A stretch of DNA of 64,000 nucleotides from Pseudorhodobacter antarcticus (GTDB lineage: Bacteria > Pseudomonadota > Alphaproteobacteria > Rhodobacterales > Rhodobacteraceae): positions 25,174 to 89,173 of the forward strand of contig CAMAXX010000009.1 in the NCBI GenBank assembly GCA_945862435.1. The letters are read 5' to 3'. The translations under genes were made by a program, and so were the position numbers. Shown one piece after another: positions 1-8,655 of the stretch (positions within the stretch are counted from its first letter, which is position 1; each line of letters begins with the position of its first letter). The notes beneath the pieces are model-generated. The model saw only the letters and a list, made by a program, of their open reading frames with translations, searched no databases and had not been told where the DNA came from.

Positions 1-424
1 GGATATTCAGCGCGAAAATAAGACCACGCTTTTGTTTATCAGCCACGATCTGTCCATCGTGCGCTATTTGTCTGACCGCGTGATGGTGATGTATCTGGGC
101 CATGTGGTGGAAATGGGCACCACTGACCAAGTGTTCCAGCCCCCCTACCATCCCTACACCGAGGCGCTGCTGTCGGCCGTGCCCATTGCTGACCCAAAGG
201 TCACGCGCAAGCGTATCGTGCTGCAAGGCGATATCCCATCGGCCGTTAACCCGCCGCCCGGTTGCCCATTCCAAACCCGTTGCCGCTGGAAAACCCAAGT
301 GGCGGGCGGTTTATGCGATACGCAAATGCCGCCCTTGCGCACATTGGCGGGCGGGCACCAGATTAAATGTCACTTAGATGACAAGATATTGGCCGAGATG
401 GAACCGGTGATAAAAATGGCCTGA
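1..424 (+). CDS. Oligopeptide/dipeptide ABC transporter ATPase, C-terminal part
   Basis: The gene enters from the left edge; the reading frame is open from base 2 and no start is in the window. What remains begins just after the Walker B region: the H-loop motif FISHDLSIVRYLSDRVMVMY, then the C-terminal oligo_HPY domain typical of OppF/DppF proteins (VEMGTTDQVF, PYHPYTEALLSAVP, then a Cys-containing stretch GCPFQTRCRW). Such subunits hydrolyse ATP at the cytoplasmic face to drive uptake of peptides, nickel or related solutes. The substrate cannot be told from the tail. About 140 residues are present of an expected 320-350. The downstream potassium transporter is probably a separate unit. Confidence 0.9.
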   Translation, partial: DIQRENKTTLLFISHDLSIVRYLSDRVMVMYLGHVVEMGTTDQVFQPPYHPYTEALLSAVPIADPKVTRKRIVLQGDIPSAVNPPPGCPFQTRCRWKTQVAGGLCDTQMPPLRTLAGGHQIKCHLDDKILAEMEPVIKMA

Positions 425-579
425 ACGGGCCTGCATTTGCTGCATTGCGGCACATCACGCCTAAGTGTATGATGTCCTATCGCCGCCGACTCGCGCGGTA
501 TCCATTGGAGCAAATGTTCGCCACCGCCACGGCAATGCATTTCAATCGCTGCTGCCGCGTGCTGCGCACAAGTCCCGCC

Positions 580-2565
580 ATGTCAAAAAATACAACGCCT
601 AAGCCAGCCAAATCTTTGGCCAATGGATCTGCATCTGACTCTGATGCGCAGATTGATATTGCAGACTATTTGCGCGAAGAGGAAGTCGCCCCAGCGCATA
701 GCGCCCCACAGCAAGCTTCCTTTGCAGCATTGACTATCGGCGCAGTGGGCGTGGTCTATGGCGATATCGGAACCTCTCCGATCTATGCCTTTCGCGAATC
801 TCTTAAGGCAGTTTCCGAACACGGCACCATTGATGCACCTTCGGTTTTGGGCATTCTTTCCCTACTGATCTGGGCGCTGATCTTGATCGTTACACTAAAA
901 TATGTGCTGTTTCTGTTACGGGTCGATAACCGGGGCGAAGGCGGAATTTTGGCGCTTTATACTATGGTGCGTTTGGCCATTGGACGGCGATCTGTGCCCA
1001 TTTTGATATTGGCTATCTTGGGCGCAGCCCTGTTTTTTGGTGATGCCATCATCACGCCGGCGATTTCGGTCTTGTCTGCGGTCGAAGGCGCGGCCCTGAT
1101 TGCGCCCGCGCTAAATGAATGGGTTGTTCCCGCAACAGTTGGCATTTTGATTGCGCTTTTCATGGTGCAGCAGCAAGGCACGGGCAAAATCGCGGGGGCG
1201 TTCGGGCCCATTACTGCAGTGTGGTTTTTAACTTTGGGCGGGTTAGGGCTGTGGAATATCGCAGCTGAACCTGCCGTTTTGGCTGCCGCCAACCCTGTTT
1301 ATGCGATACAATTTCTAAGCGAGCATCACGGCGTTGCCCTGCTGATCCTTGGCGGAGTATTTTTGGCTGTGACTGGGGCCGAAGCACTTTATGCCGATTT
1401 GGGTCATTTTGGCCGTCGTCCCATCATGCTGGCATGGTTCGCACTGGTTTTTCCTGCGCTTGTGCTAAACTATCTTGGCCAAGGGGCTTTGGTTTTAACC
1501 CGCCCCGAACTGGCGGAAAACATCTTCTTTGCCCTGTGCCCGCCCGAATTTTTGCCGTTTTTGGTGGCCTTGGCCACAGCGGCCACTGTCATCGCAAGCC
1601 AAGCGGTTATTTCGGGAGCCTTTTCTATGGGCCGTGCCGCCATCCAACTCGGCCTGCTGCCACGCCTAGCCATTCGGCACACCTCGGCCAATCAAAGCGG
1701 ACAGATCTACATCGGCGCGCTGAATTGGGCGATGCTTTTTGGCGTGTTGTGGCTGGTGATGCGGTTTGAAAACTCCTCGGGACTTGCATCGGCTTACGGC
1801 ATTGCCGTGACAGGCACGATGATAATCACCACCATTCTTGCCTTTGTTTACGTGTTCACGGCACGGATCTTGCCGATCTGGCTGGCGGCCATCGCCATTG
1901 GCCCAATCTTTGTTATTGAAGGGGTGTTCCTTATCTCGAACCTTGCCAAAGTGGCCGATGGTGGCTACGTGCCGTTGCTGGTCGCGTTCTGCATTGGTAC
2001 GATGATGTGGGCATGGTGGCGGGGCACACAGGCCGTGCTGCGCAAAATGCACCGCCAGCAGGTCAGTTTGGAAAGTTTTGTCAAATCTATGGGCAAATCT
2101 TCAGTGCACGTTGTGGGTGGAACGGCATTTTTCCTGTCCCCCGATCCAGAGGTTGCGCCAACAGCGCTGCTGCACAACCTTAAACACAACCGCGTTTTGC
2201 ACGAAGAGAATATCTTACTAACCATTGAAACCCTGCGCACCCCCACTGCGAACGAAGAAGAGCGTGCGACCTATGAAATGCTCTCGCCGCGCTTCTCGCG
2301 CCTGACCTTGCGTTTTGGCTTTATGGAAACGCCAAACGTGTCTGCCGCAATGGTGCATGCACGCAAGGTGGGACTTAAGTTCGATGTAATGCGATCGACC
2401 TTCTTTTTGGGGCGCAAACGGCCTGTGGTCAAAGGCAGCTTTGGGCTAGACCGCGGTCTGAACCGCATATACGCACTGCTCAGCCGCTTTTCCGCCGATC
2501 CGTCCGATTACTACTATTTGCCCCGCGACCGCGTGGTGGAATTGGGCGAGCGGGTTGCGATTTGA
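580..2565 (+). CDS. kup: Kup-family potassium uptake protein
   Basis: Low-affinity K+/H+ symporter of the inner membrane. The family signature GAVGVVYGDIGTSPIYAFRE is present, followed by about twelve hydrophobic segments and a soluble C-terminal domain ending near RDRVVELGERVAI. The frame is open back to an ATG at 445. I chose the ATG at 580 (MSKNTTPKP), giving 661 residues, because the extra 45 residues are Arg/Cys/Met rich and unlike Kup N-termini; the family is usually 620-660 residues. No strong ribosome site precedes either start, so the start is the least certain part. The gene stands alone and converges with the lytic transglycosylase. Confidence 0.9.
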   Translation: MSKNTTPKPAKSLANGSASDSDAQIDIADYLREEEVAPAHSAPQQASFAALTIGAVGVVYGDIGTSPIYAFRESLKAVSEHGTIDAPSVLGILSLLIWALILIVTLKYVLFLLRVDNRGEGGILALYTMVRLAIGRRSVPILILAILGAALFFGDAIITPAISVLSAVEGAALIAPALNEWVVPATVGILIALFMVQQQGTGKIAGAFGPITAVWFLTLGGLGLWNIAAEPAVLAAANPVYAIQFLSEHHGVALLILGGVFLAVTGAEALYADLGHFGRRPIMLAWFALVFPALVLNYLGQGALVLTRPELAENIFFALCPPEFLPFLVALATAATVIASQAVISGAFSMGRAAIQLGLLPRLAIRHTSANQSGQIYIGALNWAMLFGVLWLVMRFENSSGLASAYGIAVTGTMIITTILAFVYVFTARILPIWLAAIAIGPIFVIEGVFLISNLAKVADGGYVPLLVAFCIGTMMWAWWRGTQAVLRKMHRQQVSLESFVKSMGKSSVHVVGGTAFFLSPDPEVAPTALLHNLKHNRVLHEENILLTIETLRTPTANEEERATYEMLSPRFSRLTLRFGFMETPNVSAAMVHARKVGLKFDVMRSTFFLGRKRPVVKGSFGLDRGLNRIYALLSRFSADPSDYYYLPRDRVVELGERVAI

Positions 2566-2569
2566 TGGC

Positions 2570-2596
2570 CCCTTAACCGTGCCGCAGGGTTAAGGG
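2570..2596. terminator. Stem-loop at convergent gene ends
   Basis: CCCTTAACC (2570-2578) and GGTTAAGGG (2588-2596) form a perfect 9-bp stem with a 9-nt loop, 5 bp after the kup stop and between convergent genes. There is no T-run on the + side, so termination is an inference from position. Confidence 0.4.
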
Positions 2597-2670
2597 CGCG
2601 CGCGCGCCTTGTCGGGACGATGTCGGGACGCAAGCCATACGCAAAACCGACGCAAACCAGACGCCTTTTT

Positions 2671-3291
2671 CTAGCCCATTATCGCGCGAACGTAGTTTTC
2701 AGTTTCTGTAAAGGGCGGTATGCCGCCATGCTCTGCAACCGCGCCGGGCCCTGCGTTATAGGCGGCCAGCGCCAGCCGCCAGCTGCCGAATTTGTCATAC
2801 ATCATACGCAAATACCGCGCCCCGCCCCGCAGGTTTTGCAACGGATCGGCAATATCGACGCCCAGCAAATCAGCCGTGCCTGGCATCAGTTGCGCAAGCC
2901 CAGTCGCCCCTTTGTGCGATACCGCAGTTGGGTTCCAACCCGACTCGCGCTGAACCAGACGCAAGAACAAATCTTCTGGCACATCATTCGCCCGCGCCGC
3001 CTCGCGCGCCACCTCTAGATACTGGCCACGATAACTGCCGCGAAAACTGGGCAAAGGGCCATCGGTGGCCTTGGCCATCAGCGCGTCAGGACGCAGTCGG
3101 TTTGACCCTTCGTATTGCGTGGCAAGACGCCCATCCAGCAGCGCCATCTGCGACTGCAAAATTGACGCGCGGTTGCGATTAGACCCGCTAAGGTTCAGAC
3201 CTTGGGCATAAGAAGTTAAAGGCAAAGTAAACCCAGCGCACAGCGCAATAACACAACTTGAGAATTTGCTTTGCGACACGTCATCCCCCAT
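2671..3291 (-). CDS. Lytic transglycosylase, SLT domain
   Basis: Cleaves the MurNAc-GlcNAc bond of peptidoglycan, forming 1,6-anhydro ends, in the periplasm. The N-terminus looks like a signal peptide ([19 protein letters not shown]). The C-terminal half is a compact SLT domain: the catalytic Glu in [23 protein letters not shown], then [20 protein letters not shown] and [10 protein letters not shown]. At 206 residues it is a minimal secreted form with a roughly 80-residue linker between signal and domain. It is transcribed away from ssb and faces kup tail to tail. Confidence 0.92.
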   Translation of the reverse strand: MGDDVSQSKFSSCVIALCAGFTLPLTSYAQGLNLSGSNRNRASILQSQMALLDGRLATQYEGSNRLRPDALMAKATDGPLPSFRGSYRGQYLEVAREAARANDVPEDLFLRLVQRESGWNPTAVSHKGATGLAQLMPGTADLLGVDIADPLQNLRGGARYLRMMYDKFGSWRLALAAYNAGPGAVAEHGGIPPFTETENYVRAIMG

Positions 3292-3506
3292 GCGCGGCAG
3301 CGCTGATGCGTAATATAAAGGATATCGCCCAATAATCTAGGGGGTTACTATATCTTGCGCCCGCTTGGCAAAGATTTGCGCAAAAGCGGGCCGCAAGCCG
3401 CCGCAGATAGGTTGCTGCGCGCGCGGATCCTAGATATAGGTTGGGAACGTTTTGTTAACCAAAACCGTGCAATCTGCGCGTATTGATAGGTAACAGGGAG
3501 AATCTC

Positions 3507-4040
3507 ATGGCAGGGTCCGTCAATAAGGTGATTATCGTTGGCAATCTGGGCAGCGATCCCGAAGTGCGCAGTTTTCCGAACGGCGGCAAGGTGGTGAACT
3601 TCAGTGTCGCCACTTCGGAGACATGGCGTGACAAAAATAGTGGTGAGCGCAAGGAAAAGACCGAGTGGCATCGCGTCTCAATTACGAATGAGAACCTGAT
3701 TAAAGTTGCGGAGCAGTTTTTAAAAAAAGGCCGTAAGGTTTACATCGAAGGGCAGCTAGAAACCCGTAAATGGACAGATCAGTCGGGCGCGGAAAAATAC
3801 ACAACCGAAGTGGTACTGCGCCCCTATCGCGGCGAGTTGACGTTGCTTGACAGCCGCGAAGGCGGCAGTGGCGGTGGGGCTGGCGGCGGATATGACGAAC
3901 GCGGCGGCTATGATGACGCGGGAGCAGGCTATGCGCGCGGCGGCGCAGTTGGCGGCGGTGCCGCTGGTGGGATTATGGGTGGCGGCGGTATGGGTGGCGG
4001 CGATGGGCGTAGCGATATGGATGATGATATTCCGTTCTAA
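3507..4040 (+). CDS. ssb: Single-stranded DNA-binding protein
   Basis: Binds ssDNA during replication, repair and recombination. The N-terminal OB fold ([21 protein letters not shown], then [21 protein letters not shown]) is followed by a Gly-rich linker and the acidic tip DMDDDIPF that binds partner proteins. I chose the ATG at 3507, preceded by AGGGAG at 3495-3500; the frame extends to a TTG at 3483 but that lacks a site. Length is 177 residues. About 50 bp upstream lies a dyad, GTTTTG-TTAAC-CAAAAC, overlapping GAAC-N7-TAAC, one base from an alphaproteobacterial LexA half-site pair. Confidence 0.97.
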   Translation: MAGSVNKVIIVGNLGSDPEVRSFPNGGKVVNFSVATSETWRDKNSGERKEKTEWHRVSITNENLIKVAEQFLKKGRKVYIEGQLETRKWTDQSGAEKYTTEVVLRPYRGELTLLDSREGGSGGGAGGGYDERGGYDDAGAGYARGGAVGGGAAGGIMGGGGMGGGDGRSDMDDDIPF

Positions 4041-4181
4041 AAACCGCAAAAATGCGGGGCGTACCCCCATTTTCTGGGCCCCCATTTTCTAGACATATCA
4101 TTTACAACACTCACCAAACCATCCCGTCTAGACGGCGGGCAAATAAAACCCTATATAATCACTCAACAAAAGGGTTTTGTC

Positions 4182-4556
4182 ATGAATATTGCTGCCGATA
4201 GCACACCCGCGCCCGTCGAAGGCGCACCTCTGATCAAACCATCGACCACCGATCACCCGCTTTATGAACAGGTTGTCGAAGCCTGCCGCACTGTGTTTGA
4301 CCCCGAAATCCCCGTAAATATTTTTGACCTTGGGCTTGTTTATACCATTGAAATAAATGGGGAAAATGAAGTGCAGATCATAATGACCCTCACCGCCCCA
4401 GGCTGCCCCGTGGCTGGTGAAATGCCAGGATGGGTGGCCGATGCGATAGAACCACTAGCGGGGGTCAAGCACGTCAATGTCGGCATGACCTTTAATCCGC
4501 CTTGGGGCATGGAGATGATGTCCGATGAAGCGCGGCTAGAACTGGGCTTTATGTAA
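4182..4556 (+). CDS. MIP18/DUF59-family Fe-S assembly protein (SufT-like)
   Basis: Small acidic protein of the DUF59 family, which takes part in Fe-S cluster maturation. Visible marks: FDPEIPVNIFDLGLVY, the conserved Thr-Cys loop MTLTAPGCP, and NPPWG near the C-terminus. At 124 residues, about 30 N-terminal residues precede the domain. It lies 60 bp upstream of an A-type Fe-S carrier on the same strand, which supports a shared role and probably a shared transcript. Members without other domains are often named SufT; I infer that from the family, not from a suf operon here. Confidence 0.9.
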   Translation: MNIAADSTPAPVEGAPLIKPSTTDHPLYEQVVEACRTVFDPEIPVNIFDLGLVYTIEINGENEVQIIMTLTAPGCPVAGEMPGWVADAIEPLAGVKHVNVGMTFNPPWGMEMMSDEARLELGFM

Positions 4557-4616
4557 CTCTTGCAAGACGGGCGCGCAGCCCCTATCTTTTTGCGACAACC
4601 CCAAAGGATTGCTAAA

Positions 4617-5018
4617 ATGTTCGGCCTACCTGGAAAAGCAGCCGTCACGCTAACCCCAAACGCAGCGGCACAAATCGCCAAGCTGATGGCGCAAAAAGAT
4701 GCCGCTGGCCTGCGCATCGGCGTGAAAAAGGGCGGCTGCGCGGGTATGGAATACACTATGGATTATGTCGCCGAAGCAGGCGCTTATGACGAGGTGGTCG
4801 TGCAAGACGGCGCGAAAGTGCTGATCGCACCCATGGCGCAGATGTTCCTGATCGGCACCGAAATCGACTATGAAATCGATATTCTGTCGGCGGGATTCAA
4901 GTTTTTAAATCCCAATGTTGTGGAAAGCTGCGGTTGCGGTGAATCGATCAAGTTTGACGAAACCATTACAGCCGCACCCACAGCTCCAATCACCGCCGAC
5001 GCGCCGAACCTGCGCTAA
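4617..5018 (+). CDS. A-type Fe-S carrier (HesB/IscA/SufA family)
   Basis: Receives and passes on Fe-S clusters to apo-proteins. All three conserved cysteines are present: one in KKGGCAGMEY and two in VESCGCGES. I chose the ATG at 4617, preceded by AAAGGA; the frame is open back to the previous gene. Length is 133 residues, with a C-terminal tail of about 17 residues (ITAAPTAPITADAP) beyond the usual end. Together with the DUF59 gene upstream it forms a small Fe-S pair. It could be called sufA or iscA; the sequence does not decide. Confidence 0.93.
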   Translation: MFGLPGKAAVTLTPNAAAQIAKLMAQKDAAGLRIGVKKGGCAGMEYTMDYVAEAGAYDEVVVQDGAKVLIAPMAQMFLIGTEIDYEIDILSAGFKFLNPNVVESCGCGESIKFDETITAAPTAPITADAPNLR

Positions 5019-5086
5019 AAGTATTTCAGGGGCTTTTCGCTGCCCAAAACCCTGCTAAGGCTGGAGCACGATTCAAGGAGTGCCCA

Positions 5087-5833
5087 ATGCGCCGTAAACT
5101 TGCCGCTGGAAATTGGAAAATGAACGGCCTGCCCGAGGGTTTGGCGGAAGCTTCGGCATTGATGGAAGCAATCGCGACCCCTACCATCGATATTCTGATC
5201 TGCCCGCCTGCCACATTGCTGGCTCCCATGGCCAATCTGCGCGGCGCGCATGCCCTTCGCCTTGGCGGGCAAGATTGCCACGCGGCCAGTGCTGGCGCGC
5301 ATACGGGCGATGTATCGGCCCCAATGCTGCGCGCGGCAGGCGCGGATTATGTGATTTTGGGTCATTCCGAACGCCGCGCGGCGTATGGCGAAACTGATGC
5401 TTTGATTGCCGCCAAATCGATGGCGGCGTATAGCGCTGGCCTGATCGCCGTGATCTGCCTTGGCGAAAGCCTGGCTCAGCGCGAGGCGGGCCAGACCCTG
5501 CCCGTGGTCGCAGCCCAACTGGCAGCCTCTGTACCAGAAACAGCCACCGCGCAAAACACGGTCATCGCGTACGAGCCGATCTGGGCCATCGGCACGGGCC
5601 GCGTGCCGACTTTGACGCAAATTGCCGAAGTACACGCCAAACTGCGCGCAGATTTGACCCAGCGCTTTGGCGCCGATGGCGCAGGTATGCGTCTGCTTTA
5701 TGGCGGTTCGGTCAAACCCAGCAATGCCGCCGAGATTTTCGCCCTGCCCGATGTTGATGGCGCGCTTGTTGGCGGGGCCAGCCTAAAGGCCGCCGATTTT
5801 GGCGCGATTATTTCCGCCCTATCTGCTGCGTAA
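5087..5833 (+). CDS. tpiA: Triosephosphate isomerase
   Basis: Interconverts dihydroxyacetone phosphate and glyceraldehyde 3-phosphate in the cytoplasm. Catalytic residues are all visible: Lys11 in GNWKMNG, His93 in LGHSERR, Glu163 in YEPIWAIGTG, and the phosphate-binding LLYGGSVKP near the end. At 248 residues it is full length. AAGGAG precedes the ATG. It is monocistronic by spacing (69 bp from the Fe-S carrier, 50 bp to the exporter). Confidence 0.97.
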   Translation: MRRKLAAGNWKMNGLPEGLAEASALMEAIATPTIDILICPPATLLAPMANLRGAHALRLGGQDCHAASAGAHTGDVSAPMLRAAGADYVILGHSERRAAYGETDALIAAKSMAAYSAGLIAVICLGESLAQREAGQTLPVVAAQLAASVPETATAQNTVIAYEPIWAIGTGRVPTLTQIAEVHAKLRADLTQRFGADGAGMRLLYGGSVKPSNAAEIFALPDVDGALVGGASLKAADFGAIISALSAA

Positions 5834-5883
5834 TGTCGCAAATCGGCAGGGCTCATACCGTGAATTCGCAGTAGGATTTTGTT

Positions 5884-6798
5884 ATGAAAACACCTCAATC
5901 CTCGCTGCTTGTAGCCAATGTGATCTGCTCGGCATCTATGCTGATTTGGGCGGCGGGCCTGCCCGCTGCCGATCATCTGATCCCGCTTTTGCCGCCCGAA
6001 CAGCTAACCGCCCTGCGGATGAGCCTGACCGCCGCCGCGCTTGTGCCATTTTGGGCCTTGGTCGAGGGGCGCGGTGCGCTGGCCGGTGCGGGCTGGCTGA
6101 AAGGGATTGCTGTGGGCAGTTTAATCGGCCTTGGCGCGTGGCTTTTGGTGGTCGGGCAAGCCATTGGCGGGGCCGTGACGGCGGCCGTGATCTCGGCCAC
6201 GCTGCCCCTAGTTGGCATGGCAATTGAGGTGATGTTTGACGGGCGCAAAATGACCCCAGCCCTTGTATTGGGCATCACCCTGTCCCTGGCAGGCGGGATG
6301 ATGGCGCTTGATTGGCAGGCGGGTGGGCTCAATTTGGGATTTAGCGCAGCGATGTGCTTTTGCTCGGTCATCGCATTTACCATCGGCTCGCGCTTAACTG
6401 TTACTGCCTTTCCAAATCACACCCCTATCGGCCGAACGGCGATCACGCTGACGGGCGCTGCAATTGCGGCCAGCATTGTCGCTCTGGGCCAAACCGCAAT
6501 CACCGCAACGCCGCTGCCCGATCTGACCCCATGGGGCGCGGGCGAGTGGGGCGCGCTGCTGATCTATTCCATCGGCGCGATGGGCATTAGCCAAGTGCTG
6601 TGGATCATGTCGGTCGGGCGCCTGGGCATCGGGCTGTCGTCCTTGCACATCAACGCCGCGCCATTTTATGTGATGCTGATCTTGTTTCTGCTGGGCGGTC
6701 AATGGTTGTGGGGCCAAGCGGCCGCAGCCTGCCTTGTCGCCCTTGGCGTGCTGATTGCCCAAGGCATCATCCCCCTGCCCAAACTGGCCCGGGCATGA
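5884..6798 (+). CDS. EamA/DMT-family transporter
   Basis: Inner-membrane protein of 304 residues with about ten hydrophobic segments in two EamA repeats (first from SASMLIWAAGLPAADHLIP; second from LGFSAAMCFCSVIAFTIGSR). Members export amino acids, nucleobases and other small molecules; the substrate is unknown. Its stop overlaps the start of the next gene by ATGA, so it is translationally coupled to a cytochrome P450, suggesting that the exporter handles a P450 product or substrate. Confidence 0.85.
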   Translation: MKTPQSSLLVANVICSASMLIWAAGLPAADHLIPLLPPEQLTALRMSLTAAALVPFWALVEGRGALAGAGWLKGIAVGSLIGLGAWLLVVGQAIGGAVTAAVISATLPLVGMAIEVMFDGRKMTPALVLGITLSLAGGMMALDWQAGGLNLGFSAAMCFCSVIAFTIGSRLTVTAFPNHTPIGRTAITLTGAAIAASIVALGQTAITATPLPDLTPWGAGEWGALLIYSIGAMGISQVLWIMSVGRLGIGLSSLHINAAPFYVMLILFLLGGQWLWGQAAAACLVALGVLIAQGIIPLPKLARA

Positions 6799-7982
6799 AA
6801 ACCCTGCACCAATCGCCCACGGAACATAGCTTTGTGCAAAACCCCTACCCGTTTTACGAGGCTGCGCGCGCGCAAGGCCCGTTCTTTCACTGGGCCGAGT
6901 ATAACCTGCCCTGCACGCCCAATGCCGCCGCAGTCAACGCCATTTTCCGCGACCGCCGCTTTGGCCGCGCAGCACCGCCCGAATTTGCCCCCGTCATCGC
7001 CCCGCATCTGGCACCGTTTTACGAATTTGAATCCCGCTCGATGCTGGAATTGGAACCTCCCAGCCATACCCGCCTGCGCGGACTGGTGCTGCGCGCCTTC
7101 ACTTCGCGCCGCATCATCGCGCTGGCCCCCGAAATCACCGCGCTGACGCATCAACTGATCGATGCCCTGCCCCAAGGCGAATTTGATCTGCTGCCGCATT
7201 TTGCGCAAAAGCTACCCGTCATCATCATCACCCGCCTTTTGGGCGTGCCCGAGGAAATGGCCCCCGATTTGCTGCGCTGGTCGAACGCGATGGTGTCGAT
7301 GTATATGGCCAAACGCACCCGCGCGATCGAAGATGCAGCAATTGCTGCAACCCGCGACTTTACGGCATTCATGCGCGCCTATGTCGATGAGCGCCGCCTA
7401 GAAATAAAGCGGGGCGATCTGCGCGATGATCTGATCACCCATTTGATCGCAGCTGAAGAGGGCGGCGAACGCCTGACCACGGACGAGCTGATTTCAACCT
7501 GCATTTTGCTGCTCAACGCTGGGCACGAGGCAACCGTTCACACCATCGGCAACGGGGTCAAGGCCATGCTAGAGAATGGCGCACAGCCCGCCATTGCCGC
7601 GCCCGATGCGCTGACCGAAGAAATCCTGCGCCATGACCCTGCGCTGCATATGTTTACGCGCTGGGTGTATCAAGATTTAGACGTGATGGGGCAGCAGTTC
7701 AAACGCGGCGACCAAGTGGGTCTTTTGCTTGCCGCCGCCAACCGCGACCCTCAAGTCTATGACGCGCCTGCCGCCTTTAACCCCGTCCGTGCGCTGCACC
7801 CGCATGCGAGTTTCGGCGCGGGGCTGCATTTCTGCGTCGGCGCGCCGCTGGCGCGGCTGGAACTCAACATATCCCTGCCAATCCTATTTCGGCGCCTGCC
7901 CAATCTTCAGCTTAGCGAGGCCCCAGAATATGCCGATGTTTACCATTTCCACGGGCTGAAAACCCTTCGGCTTCGCGCCTGA
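6795..7982 (+). CDS. Cytochrome P450
   Basis: Haem-thiolate monooxygenase of the soluble bacterial type, 395 residues. Marks in order: LEPPSHTRLRGLVLRAFTSR, the I-helix LLNAGHEATVH with its acid/Thr pair, the E-x-x-R helix EEILRHDP, and the haem loop FGAGLHFCVGAPLAR with Cys347 as ligand. The start overlaps the exporter stop (ATGA at 6795-6798). No ferredoxin or ferredoxin reductase is adjacent, so electrons must come from elsewhere; fpr at 12.9 kb and the 2Fe-2S ferredoxin at 60.7 kb are candidates in the window. The substrate is unknown. Confidence 0.95.
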   Translation: MKTLHQSPTEHSFVQNPYPFYEAARAQGPFFHWAEYNLPCTPNAAAVNAIFRDRRFGRAAPPEFAPVIAPHLAPFYEFESRSMLELEPPSHTRLRGLVLRAFTSRRIIALAPEITALTHQLIDALPQGEFDLLPHFAQKLPVIIITRLLGVPEEMAPDLLRWSNAMVSMYMAKRTRAIEDAAIAATRDFTAFMRAYVDERRLEIKRGDLRDDLITHLIAAEEGGERLTTDELISTCILLLNAGHEATVHTIGNGVKAMLENGAQPAIAAPDALTEEILRHDPALHMFTRWVYQDLDVMGQQFKRGDQVGLLLAAANRDPQVYDAPAAFNPVRALHPHASFGAGLHFCVGAPLARLELNISLPILFRRLPNLQLSEAPEYADVYHFHGLKTLRLRA

Positions 7983-7984
7983 AT

Positions 7985-8052
7985 TCTGCCTGCTTCCTTA
8001 CTCCCCAAATATCCTGAGGGGAGCGCAGCGTAGGGGGCAAAGCCCCCTGCCC
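7985..8052 (+). repeat. Two-part REP-like element, copy A
   Basis: Head TCTGCCTGCTTCCTTACTCC followed by CAAATATCC, then a hairpin GGGGGC-AAA-GCCCCC at 8033-8047. It fills the gap between convergent genes (P450 and Lrp). Related copies lie near 30.65, 30.74 and 51.6 kb. Confidence 0.75.
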
Positions 8053-8514
8053 CTAAACGGGCAGCACCGTGGTGGATTTGATTTCTTCCATGCTCAGCAG
8101 CGCCGTTACATTGTAAATCCGCACTTCGGAAATCAGCGCCTGATAGAACGTATCATAGGCCCGCGCGTTTTTCACCCGCACTTTAAGAATATAGTCGATA
8201 TCGCCCGCAAGGCGATGCGCCTCCAGCACTTCGGGGCGCGCGCGCAGCACTTCCAAAAAGCGGCGCTGCCAATCGGCCTCGTGCTCTGATGTGCGGATAA
8301 GCACAAAAAAGCACGCCTCCAGCCCCAGCGCCTCGGCATCAAGAAGCGCGGTTTGCCGCAAAATCACCCCTGTCTCGCGCATCCGCTTAATCCGATTCCA
8401 CACGGGCGTCTTGCTTGACCCCACCGCGCGGGCAATTTCATCCAAAGATTGCGAGGCATCCTCTTGCAAAACACCAAGGATTTTCCGATCAAGCTCGTCC
8501 AACTGGGCAACCAT
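8053..8514 (-). CDS. Lrp/AsnC-family transcriptional regulator
   Basis: An N-terminal helix-turn-helix (LDELDRKILGVLQEDASQSL, then IARAVGSSKTPVWNRIKRM) and a C-terminal RAM ligand-binding domain (EAHRLAGDIDYILKVRV). I chose the ATG at 8514, which has AAGGAAGG about 9 nt upstream, over an in-frame start 14 codons earlier; length 153 residues. It is divergent from the cobA-cys operon, and divergent Lrp genes often control their neighbour. It may therefore regulate sulfur assimilation or siroheme synthesis, which is inference from position. Confidence 0.9.
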   Translation of the reverse strand: MVAQLDELDRKILGVLQEDASQSLDEIARAVGSSKTPVWNRIKRMRETGVILRQTALLDAEALGLEACFFVLIRTSEHEADWQRRFLEVLRARPEVLEAHRLAGDIDYILKVRVKNARAYDTFYQALISEVRIYNVTALLSMEEIKSTTVLPV

Positions 8515-8655
8515 TCGCGTGTACCTTCCTTTTGCAGAACCGTGTTCCTTCTGCACCTATATTTGGAACGATTTTCCCTTTTTGCAAGAGGATATGGTCA
8601 AAACCTAGGAAAATATCCTATATTGAGACAAAGTTGGTCTAGCCGAAGGCACGCG

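Noticed and set aside
445..579. N-terminal extension of Kup from the ATG at 445
   Set aside because: Arg/Cys-rich and unlike Kup proteins; the ATG at 580 gives a normal N-terminus.
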